A stretch of 59,087 nt of DNA from Saprospiraceae bacterium. Lineage in GTDB: Bacteria; Bacteroidota; Bacteroidia; Chitinophagales; Saprospiraceae. The notes below the pieces were generated by a model. The model did not search any database. It worked only from the letters and a program-made list of their open reading frames with translations, and had not been told where the DNA came from. Positions 19,131 to 26,060 of the stretch are shown one piece after another (the stretch's first letter is position 1; every line of letters begins with the position of its first letter). The position numbers and the translations under genes are program-made. Location: the NCBI GenBank assembly GCA_020630475.1, contig JAHDBI010000009.1, forward strand, positions 1-59,087. The letters are read 5' to 3'.

Positions 19131-20283
19131 ATGACTTTTAAACATATTTATAGTATTATTCTTTTCGCAACGCTTGTTTTTTTTTATTGTTTCGTGTTCA
19201 GATGATAGCAATTCCAATGAAGAATCCATCATCACATTTTCAAAATCCTTAGGTGGGCCTAGTGAGGAGGGTGTCAGCTCAAAAGTTTCAATAGATATAG
19301 CTCACAATGGAGGCTATATTATATCTACCGATACGAGGGAGCAAGGTGCTTTTTATACAGATATGTATGTGACTTTATTAAATGAACAAGGAAATATAGA
19401 ATGGGAGAAAAGATATAACTCGCCAAATTCTAGCTCCTCGGCTGAACATGTTATCATTGATCCAAGTGGAGGGTATTTAGTCACTGGAAGCTATAATGGA
19501 GGTCTAGCAAGCTTGACTAAGATTGATAATGAAGGTACTGAGCTTTGGTCGCAAATCTTAAATAGTGGTGAGGGTGAAAAAGTCGTTATTGCGCCTGATG
19601 GTGGTTATATGGTTTATCATAATAGTGAATTTACTAAAGTAATGAATGGTGGTGGAATTGATTTTAATATCCAATTTGATACAAATGGATTTTTTCCAGG
19701 ATCAGATTTTATCGCAACTAGTGATGGTAATTATTTAATTATTGGATTTTCTCCAAGTGCAAATACCGCTGTTTTAAAAATGGACGCCCAAGGAAATCAG
19801 TTATGGTCAAAAAACTTAAATAATGACGACTTGGTTGGTTTCAATTCTAAAGTGACTGAAAATGCAACTGGTGGCTTTACTCTTGGTACGGTAAAATACC
19901 TAAACAACAATTTTACATCAAGTAATATTTATATTATCAATATAGACTCTCAAGGAGATATAATCAATGAATTTGAAATTAATTTAGAAACAGAAGCATT
20001 ATATAGCGTCCTTGAAATTTCAAAATCAAATGATGGTTTTTATATTATTGGAACAAAAAGCATACTCTCTGGTGGTTCAGGTTCGCCAATTTCAGAAAGC
20101 GATATTTTAGTTGTTAAATTAAACAATAATGGTGAGTTAATTTGGGAAAAAAACTACGGCACCGTAGGATTTGATCTTGGCTATGAAATCTTAGAAACTG
20201 ATGATGGGGGATTCATAGCAGTCGGACAAGCAGAAAGCGATATTTATGTGGTTAAAGCTGATTCAGATGGAAATGTAAACTAG
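19131..20283 (+). CDS. Putative beta-propeller lipoprotein (copy 2), frameshifted in its signal peptide
   Basis: Copy 2 of the tandem pair is alignable with copy 1 from FSKxLGGPSEE to the end (xAESDIYVVKADSDGNVN). The natural ATG at 19131 opens a signal peptide MTFKHIYSIILFATLVFF, but a run of nine T (19177-19185) shifts it to a stop after CFVFR. If one T is removed the frame continues IVSCSDDSNSN, a textbook lipobox, and gives 383 residues against 384 in copy 1. The downstream frame has no other convincing start: a TTG at 19174 would leave only eight residues before the lipid Cys. It is therefore a phase-variable gene, a gene using slippage, a fresh pseudogene or a sequencing error. A strong terminator follows. 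Confidence 0.65.
19177..19185 (+). repeat. Nine-T homopolymer inside a lipoprotein signal peptide
   Basis: Nine consecutive T in the hydrophobic core of the copy 2 signal peptide. Eight T would keep the gene in frame; nine put the ribosome on a nearby TGA. Confidence 0.9.
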
Positions 20284-20299
20284 ATATTTTATAAGATAG

Positions 20300-20340
20300 A
20301 ATAATGAGCAAGACTAATTTTATTTTTCTTGCTCATTATT
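20300..20340. terminator. Bidirectional terminator between the lipoprotein pair and folP
   Basis: A perfect 13-bp stem (20300-20312 with 20328-20340) with a 15-base T-rich loop; four further T follow on the plus strand. The right arm overlaps the last bases of folP, so the hairpin can serve both converging genes. Confidence 0.75.
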
Positions 20341-21172
20341 TTTTCAACATCTTAAACAATTGAACTGCTTCTTTGGCCTTGGTAGTATCATGCACTCGCA
20401 AAATATTTGCTCCTCTATTCAACGCATATAAATGAAGCGCTGTTGTCGCTGATAAAGCATCGTTTTTGTCAATTTCCAAAAACTTGTAGATCATACTTTT
20501 TCGCGACAAGCCTACTAAAATAGGACAATCGAAGATTTCAAAACTTGACAGATGCCTGAGTATTGCGTAGTTATTTTCCACAGTTTTACCAAAACCAAAA
20601 CCTGGATCCAATAAGACATCTTTAATGCCTAGAGATTTTAAAGTATACAACGCATTCTTGAAAAAACTAATGAGTTCTAAATTCACATTATCGTACTTAG
20701 GATTTTTCTGCATGTCTTGAGGAGTCCCTTGCATATGCATCAAAACATATGGGATTTTATATTCCGCAACAGCGGGCAGTAAAGTATCATCAAACTTTCC
20801 GAAAGATACATCGTTCAATACGTTCACTTTAAACTCCATGGCTTTCGCCAAAACTTCAGATCTGTAAGTATCCAAAGAAACTAATTGATCAGGGTACTTT
20901 TCTCTAATATATTCTAGAACAGGTAGGACTCGATTCAATTCTTCCTTTAAGCTCACTTCTGCCGCATTTGGTCGTGTAGATACTCCTCCAACATCTACGA
21001 TATCGACCCCCTCCTTAACCATTTCGTCAATTTTATTTTTGGCCGATTCTAATACATAAAATTTTCCTCCATCGTAAAATGAATCTGGAGTGACATTCAA
21101 AATACCCATAATTAAAGGGCTTTGGGAAACCAAATTTCCGTGGGCATTAAAAATGTTTAGCTTAGTACACAT
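20336..21172 (-). CDS. folP: Dihydropteroate synthase
   Basis: 278 residues. The enzyme joins p-aminobenzoate to hydroxymethyl-dihydropterin pyrophosphate in folate synthesis. Both family signatures are clear: PLIMGILNVTPDSFYDGGKF and VDIVDVGGVSTRPNA, followed by DPGFGFGKTVENN and LVGLSRKSMI, the sulfonamide/pterin site. It runs alone on the minus strand, divergent from the M23 peptidase gene. One GGCGAAAGCC element encodes AKA of VLAKAMEF. No folate gene is adjacent. Confidence 0.97.
   Translation of the reverse strand: MCTKLNIFNAHGNLVSQSPLIMGILNVTPDSFYDGGKFYVLESAKNKIDEMVKEGVDIVDVGGVSTRPNAAEVSLKEELNRVLPVLEYIREKYPDQLVSLDTYRSEVLAKAMEFKVNVLNDVSFGKFDDTLLPAVAEYKIPYVLMHMQGTPQDMQKNPKYDNVNLELISFFKNALYTLKSLGIKDVLLDPGFGFGKTVENNYAILRHLSSFEIFDCPILVGLSRKSMIYKFLEIDKNDALSATTALHLYALNRGANILRVHDTTKAKEAVQLFKMLKK
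20840..20849 (-). repeat. GGCGAAAGCC element 6
   Basis: In folP, sense, Ala-Lys-Ala frame. Flanks GTTTT and ATGGA. Confidence 0.85.
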
Positions 21173-21217
21173 ATTAGAAATAATTATACGTAATAAAGGA
21201 ATATCAACGGCACAATA

Positions 21218-21248
21218 TTTGTCTTCTTCATATTATCTGTTATTTTTG
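21218..21248 (+). promoter_or_regulatory. Consensus Bacteroidota promoter for the M23 peptidase gene
   Basis: TTTG at 21218-21221, exactly 19 bases, then TATTTTTG at 21241-21248: full matches to both elements. It predicts a leader of about 45 bases before the GTG at 21299. Confidence 0.75.
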
Positions 21249-21298
21249 TGCGAGCCGAAATCACAGATTACGAATTTTCCGAAAACTAACCAAGGATT

Positions 21299-22624
21299 GT
21301 GAAGAATGAGCACCCACCCGTAAATGGTAAAAAGTCGATATTACTCGACTCGTTAATTGCTTGTACGCTTTCTCTGTGTGCAATAATGGCCATTGACCAC
21401 TTCAACCTACTTAGTTACATTAAAGGAAACACCAATACCGTTGCTCAGCAAGAAGTAGCACAAGAAAGCGTATGTAAATTTGGATTTGACGTTAGCGGCT
21501 ATTTTTTTAATGATTATGAGTTAAAAGCAAATCAGTTTTTAGGAGACATATTGTACTATGAAGGGATCAATTATGAAACGATTTCTGAATTAGAAGAAAA
21601 GTCTAAAGACGTTTTTAGTGTAAGGAAATTAAAGGCTGGCAAGAACTTAACTTTTGTACGACCAGATTCATGTGCCGCACCTTGTGGTTTTATCTATCAA
21701 CCAGATGCTTATGGATATGTGTTGTATGATTTTCAAGATTCTGTTCAGGTAAAGTACATAGAAAAAGATGTGGTGTCTATCGTAGAAACCGCTTCAGGAG
21801 AAGTAGAGTCTTCTTTATGGAATGCCATGATTGACAATGACCTTGAACCTGCGGTTATCGATATGATGGAAGATGCCCTTTCAGCAACTGTTGATTTTTA
21901 CCACGCTCAAAAAGGTGATCGTTTTAAACTGGTATTTGAAAGAAATTACATCGATGGTGAGTCGATCGGTGTTGGTAAATTATTAGGTGCATATTACAAT
22001 AATGACAACGGTGATCATTATTCGGTAAGATATAAATCAGAAGATTACGAGGGATATTTTGACTTAGATGGAAAAGCAACTAAAAGAGCTTTCTTGAGAG
22101 CACCTGTCAAATTTTCTCGGATATCATCGCGATTCAATAGAAACAGATTACACCCTGTTAAGAAAAGAAGAATTCCTCATTTAGGTACTGACTATGCCGC
22201 TCCTTATGGGACACCTATTCAGGCTGTTGCCAATGGTGTTGTAGAGATCGTAGGATATGGACGAGGAAATGGAAAATATGTAAAAATCAGACATAACAAG
22301 ACCTACAAAACACAATACCTCCATATGCAGAAGTTTGCAAAGGGCATGAAAAAAGGTGTACGTGTTTCACAAGGACAAGTCATTGGTTATGTAGGAAGTA
22401 CTGGTTTGGCTACAGGACCTCATGTTTGTTTTAGATTCTGGAAAAATGGAAAACAAGTTGATCACTTGCGTGAAAACTTCCCACCTGCTAAACCTATGAA
22501 AGAATCAGAAAAGCCTGCTTATTTTGAAAAGAGAGATGAGATGAAAGCCATGCTTGACGCCATCCCTTTCAAAAACAGCACGAATATTCCCTTAGTATTC
22601 AACGAAGACGAGGCTCAATCTTAG
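21299..22624 (+). CDS. Membrane-anchored M23 (LytM-type) peptidase
   Basis: 441 residues. An N-terminal transmembrane helix (about 14-38) is followed by a linker domain and, from about 265, an M23 domain. Zinc and catalytic positions visible: His294 and Asp298 in HLGTDYAAPYGTP, His342 in QYLHMQKF, and GPHVCFRFWKNGKQVD, where the usual HxH reads His375-x-Cys377. I believe the Cys form recurs in Bacteroidota homologs, but it replaces a normal zinc ligand. Such proteins cut peptidoglycan cross-bridges or activate amidases at the cell envelope. The start is a GTG just after an in-frame stop; the next ATG would cut into the helix. It is read from a consensus promoter and converges on the two-component genes. 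Confidence 0.88.
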   Translation: MKNEHPPVNGKKSILLDSLIACTLSLCAIMAIDHFNLLSYIKGNTNTVAQQEVAQESVCKFGFDVSGYFFNDYELKANQFLGDILYYEGINYETISELEEKSKDVFSVRKLKAGKNLTFVRPDSCAAPCGFIYQPDAYGYVLYDFQDSVQVKYIEKDVVSIVETASGEVESSLWNAMIDNDLEPAVIDMMEDALSATVDFYHAQKGDRFKLVFERNYIDGESIGVGKLLGAYYNNDNGDHYSVRYKSEDYEGYFDLDGKATKRAFLRAPVKFSRISSRFNRNRLHPVKKRRIPHLGTDYAAPYGTPIQAVANGVVEIVGYGRGNGKYVKIRHNKTYKTQYLHMQKFAKGMKKGVRVSQGQVIGYVGSTGLATGPHVCFRFWKNGKQVDHLRENFPPAKPMKESEKPAYFEKRDEMKAMLDAIPFKNSTNIPLVFNEDEAQS

Positions 22625-22627
22625 AAA

Positions 22628-23665
22628 CTACTTAACAGTTTTGAGCGTAAAACCGAAAGTTGAACCTACTCCCTCTGTACTTCTAACGTTTACTGTTTCC
22701 CCGTGTAGTTCCATTAAATGTTTCACAATAGAAAGTCCAAGCCCTGAACCACCTAACTGTCTAGTTCTACTCGGTTCTGCTCGATAAAAACGATCAAATA
22801 AGTGCTTTAAATGTTCTGGGGCAATCCCAATACCATTATCAGACACTTCAATTAATACTTTGTTATTAATTAAGTTATCCGTACTGATGACTGTTTCACC
22901 ATTTGGATTTCCATACTTTATTGAATTTACAATCAGATTAGTCAACACCTGACTGATGGCATCTTGATCTGCTTCTACTAGAATATTGGGGTTGGTTTTG
23001 TTGACGAGTTTCACCATGGAGTCCTCATCATCTACCTGAACGTTCAGATCATCAATGACCTCATCAATTAATGCATATATATTAAATTTCGTCAATTGTA
23101 AGGTCAGCTTTTCTTCTTCAACTTTATTAATGACTTCCAAATCCTCCACAATATTTTCTAGCCTATCCACATTAGCTAATGCCCGTTCAAGGTATTTTTT
23201 CAACACCTTTTCATCGTACATCGCACCTTCTAGAATGGTATGTAGATAGCCCTGGATAGAAAAAATAGGAGTCTTCAATTCATGTGATACATTCCCTACA
23301 AAATCTTTACGATATTTCTCTAGGGATTTAAGATTGGAGAGTTCTTCTTTTGTACCCTCGGCCCATTTCATCACTTCTTCATTAACCTCTTCAATGGATT
23401 TATCCTTTAATTCCTTTACTCCAACTTTTTCTGATTTTGTGGTACTAATGAATTTATAAACTGATCTTATTCTACTAAGAACGAATAACTTAATAATCCA
23501 CCTACAAAGGATATAGGAAATGGCCACATTCAAAACAACGAACCCAATAACATGTATGTTAAATCCTTTTTCTGCACCGAAGATATGTATGGTTAATACA
23601 GTGACCAGTCCAATAACTAGCGCGATCAGTACGGCAACAAAATGAATTGAGAATTGCTTAAACAA
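22628..23665 (-). CDS. PhoR-like sensor histidine kinase
   Basis: 345 residues. Two transmembrane helices (about 8-30 and 38-60) enclose only a very short periplasmic loop, so the signal is probably sensed in or at the membrane. The HisKA domain has FVGNVSHELKTPIFS with phospho-acceptor His128. The ATPase domain shows the N box (LTNLIVNSIKYG), G1 (DNGIGIAPEHL), F box (FDRFYR) and G2 (GGSGLGLSIVKHL). It follows its response regulator by three bases and begins with TTG, which suggests translational coupling that keeps kinase levels low. The likely input is envelope or phosphate status as in PhoBR, but this is inference. Confidence 0.93.
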   Translation of the reverse strand: MFKQFSIHFVAVLIALVIGLVTVLTIHIFGAEKGFNIHVIGFVVLNVAISYILCRWIIKLFVLSRIRSVYKFISTTKSEKVGVKELKDKSIEEVNEEVMKWAEGTKEELSNLKSLEKYRKDFVGNVSHELKTPIFSIQGYLHTILEGAMYDEKVLKKYLERALANVDRLENIVEDLEVINKVEEEKLTLQLTKFNIYALIDEVIDDLNVQVDDEDSMVKLVNKTNPNILVEADQDAISQVLTNLIVNSIKYGNPNGETVISTDNLINNKVLIEVSDNGIGIAPEHLKHLFDRFYRAEPSRTRQLGGSGLGLSIVKHLMELHGETVNVRSTEGVGSTFGFTLKTVK

Positions 23666-23668
23666 TCT

Positions 23669-24358
23669 TTAGAATTTAAATTTATATCCAACACCTTTCA
23701 TAGTTTGAATATACTTACTTCCAATCTTTTCTCTAAGCTTTCGAATATGAACGTCGATAGTCCTGTCTCCTACTATGACCTCGTTTCCCCAAACCTTACT
23801 TAGAATTTCAGCCCTTTTAAAAACTTTTCCTGGCTTTGAACTTAAAAGAACTAACAGTTCAAATTCTTTCTTAGCCAATGGATATTCAGCACCATTACTT
23901 ATAACTTTGTACTCTAAATGATCTATAATAAGGTCACCAAATTCTTGTTTTTCTGTCACCGTAGCCTGAGTAAAGTCAGGATGTCGCCTAAATAAAGCAC
24001 GGATTCTACTTTTAAGAACATTCGGTTTAATAGGCTTAGTAATGTAATCATCACCACCTGAATCCAGCGCAGAAATTTGAGCAAATGATTCGTTTCGGGC
24101 AGTTAAAAAGGCAATCATCAAATTATCCTTGCCCAACTTAGATTCTCTTATTTTGGTGCATACTTCTATGCCATCCATTTCGGGCATCATAACATCCAAT
24201 ATCATCAAATCGGGATTGAACGAAACCAGCTTTTCAAGAGCTTCAGGGCCACTAGAAGCAGTTTCAACGATATAGTCTTCAGAACCTAAATTATAGCTAA
24301 GAATCTCTAAGATATCCGGCTCGTCATCGACCAATAAAACTTTTGGTTTTGTAGACAT
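23669..24358 (-). CDS. OmpR/PhoB-family response regulator
   Basis: 229 residues: receiver domain with acidic pair Asp11-Asp12, phospho-acceptor Asp55 (LMILDVMMPEMDGIEV) and Lys108 (DYITKPIKPN), then a winged-helix DNA-binding domain ending VGDRTIDVHIRKLREKIG and IQTMKGVGYKF. It is the partner of the kinase immediately downstream. No obvious direct-repeat binding site stands out in the 72 bases upstream. Confidence 0.95.
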   Translation of the reverse strand: MSTKPKVLLVDDEPDILEILSYNLGSEDYIVETASSGPEALEKLVSFNPDLMILDVMMPEMDGIEVCTKIRESKLGKDNLMIAFLTARNESFAQISALDSGGDDYITKPIKPNVLKSRIRALFRRHPDFTQATVTEKQEFGDLIIDHLEYKVISNGAEYPLAKKEFELLVLLSSKPGKVFKRAEILSKVWGNEVIVGDRTIDVHIRKLREKIGSKYIQTMKGVGYKFKF

Positions 24359-24430
24359 ATGGCTTATTGTTGCCTAAAAGTATTTTATTCTTAATTGCAA
24401 GCCGCACAAGGCTTATTAATTATATATTAA

Positions 24431-24799
24431 TTATTTCTTATCTATTTTCTTTTCCTTCACAGCTGCTTTGTCTTTGACCTTATCCTTATCCTTTATTTCT
24501 TTTATCATCACACCGACTTCATCATATATCTCATTGAACTCAACTGGATATCCTTTCAGATAGTTCATTGTGGAATCGAAGGCTTCTTGACTAATATCAT
24601 GAATAGTCAATATCTGGTCAGTATAAACGTCATATAGACTATCCTTTCTTTGACCTTTCTCATGTTTCAATGCAGCATCCATGATATGTACATCCATCAA
24701 TATTTTAACCAAATCATCTTCTGGTATCGGTGGATTAAAGACTTGTTCTTTGCAAGAAAGAAAACAAACAAATAAAATGCATGAAATTATTCTCCCCAT
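24431..24799 (-). CDS. DUF4296 lipoprotein
   Basis: 122 residues. The signal peptide MGRIISCILFVCFLSC carries a lipobox Cys, followed by IPEDDLVKILMDVHIMDAAL, the hallmark of DUF4296, and a helical middle. The last 20 or so residues are almost only Lys, Asp, Glu and Val, an unusual charged tail. The function is unknown. Its ATG overlaps the end of the SixA-like gene by 13 bases, so the two share an mRNA. Confidence 0.8.
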   Translation of the reverse strand: MGRIISCILFVCFLSCKEQVFNPPIPEDDLVKILMDVHIMDAALKHEKGQRKDSLYDVYTDQILTIHDISQEAFDSTMNYLKGYPVEFNEIYDEVGVMIKEIKDKDKVKDKAAVKEKKIDKK

Positions 24800-25284
24800 G
24801 TAAATTGCTTAGGATAAATAAACGATTCAAATATAGTATTTGTTGAATCCACAGCAGACCATTCCGATGCCGTTGATTTCAAAGTAAATATCCCGCATGT
24901 TGGAACATTGTCTATATAGTTCTTCGAAAAATCATTTGCTAAATAGGTCAAACCAGGATTATGTCCCACCATCATCACGGAAACAAATTCATCGTTCAAT
25001 AAGTCTAACTGATTAAAGTATACTCTGGCTTCTGCATGGTACAAGTCTGGACATTTACTGATTGGAATATTGTATTCATTTGAAAAGTACTCCGCAGTTT
25101 CTAGTGCTCGTTTTGCAGAACTTGCAACAAGCGCATTAATGTCGGGAAAATTTTTCTTCAATTCTACAGCCATCTTTGGAGCATCTCGTACACCTCGTTT
25201 GTTCAGTTTTCGTTCATGATCAGAAACACCTAGTTCCTTCCACGAACTTTTAGCATGTCGCACAAAATGTATTCGTCGTTCCAT
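24787..25284 (-). CDS. SixA-like phosphohistidine phosphatase
   Basis: 165 residues. The histidine-phosphatase motif IHFVRHAKSSW (Arg9-His10) starts the protein and VMMVGHNPGLTYL provides the second catalytic His. The short length and absence of an inserted cap fit the SixA subgroup, which removes phosphate from His residues of phosphorelay proteins. Whether it acts on the neighbouring kinase system is not known; it is the first gene of a unit with the DUF4296 lipoprotein, upstream of the two-component genes on the same strand. Confidence 0.88.
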   Translation of the reverse strand: MERRIHFVRHAKSSWKELGVSDHERKLNKRGVRDAPKMAVELKKNFPDINALVASSAKRALETAEYFSNEYNIPISKCPDLYHAEARVYFNQLDLLNDEFVSVMMVGHNPGLTYLANDFSKNYIDNVPTCGIFTLKSTASEWSAVDSTNTIFESFIYPKQFTWGE

Positions 25285-25397
25285 ATAAATATTCTTAATC
25301 TAAATTACAATATTGTATAAAATAACAGGGCTCGTCTCCATGAATAAATAATTGTCATTAATGGGCTAAAGTGTTATTTTCACACTAAGTTAAATGT
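25285..25397. promoter_or_regulatory. Divergent control region of the sixA-like gene and the maltose operon
   Basis: 113 bases between divergent starts. It contains a 12-bp perfect palindrome, TACAATATTGTA (25306-25317), and a small inverted repeat AGTGT-N7-ACACT (25370-25386) ending 11 bases before the pgmB ATG. Either could bind a regulator. No canonical -33/-7 pair was found, and no LacI-type regulator gene is next to the operon. Confidence 0.35.
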
Positions 25398-26060
25398 ATG
25401 GAAATTGAAGGATTTATATTCGATTTAGATGGTGTTATTGTTGATACAGCAAAGTATCATTTTACCGCTTGGAGAAGATTAGCAAATGAACTTGGAATAG
25501 ATTTTACAGAAAAGGAAAATGAACTTTTGAAAGGCGTTTCTCGAAAGCAGTCTTTGGAAGTAATTCTTGGTTTTGGTGATGTTCAATTGTCTCAAGAAGA
25601 AAAGGATAAAAGACTACATCTAAAAAATGAATGGTATTTAGAACTTATATCAAACATCGACGCCTCAGAAATCTTGCCGGGTGCTTCTGACTTACTGGTA
25701 CATCTTAAAGAAAATTCTTTGAGAATAGCCTTAGGTTCAGCAAGTTCAAATGCTGTCAAGATCCTCAATAAGATCGGTTTGATTGATTACTTTGAAACCA
25801 TTATTGATGGAACAAAAACGACCAAAAGCAAACCTGACCCTCAGGTATTTCAATTGGCTGCGAACGATCTGGGCTTAGCGCCCAAACAATGTATTGTTTT
25901 TGAAGATTCAGTCAAAGGAATTCAAGCAGCGCAGACTGGTGGATTTTTTGATATTGGCATTGGTTCAGCTGAAAACTTACCAGAGGCAAGCTATTGTTAT
26001 CCATCTTTAGCAGAAATCAATTTTATTGAATTAAATAGACTATTCGAAATCAAAAAATGA
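25398..26060 (+). CDS. pgmB: Beta-phosphoglucomutase
   Basis: 220 residues, HAD superfamily with cap. The nucleophile is Asp9 in IFDLDGVIVDTAKYHFTAW; GSASSNAVKILNKIGL, KSKPDPQVF and VFEDSVKGIQAA supply the remaining HAD motifs. It converts beta-glucose-1-phosphate to glucose-6-phosphate. Its stop overlaps the start of the GH65 phosphorylase by ATGA, and beta-glucose-1-phosphate is that enzyme's product, so substrate assignment is strongly supported by context. Confidence 0.95.
   Translation: MEIEGFIFDLDGVIVDTAKYHFTAWRRLANELGIDFTEKENELLKGVSRKQSLEVILGFGDVQLSQEEKDKRLHLKNEWYLELISNIDASEILPGASDLLVHLKENSLRIALGSASSNAVKILNKIGLIDYFETIIDGTKTTKSKPDPQVFQLAANDLGLAPKQCIVFEDSVKGIQAAQTGGFFDIGIGSAENLPEASYCYPSLAEINFIELNRLFEIKK

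Noticed and set aside
25306-25317. 12-bp palindrome TACAATATTGTA as a confirmed operator
   Set aside because: Short AT-rich palindromes occur by chance; no second copy or regulator gene supports it, so it is only mentioned in the intergenic entry.
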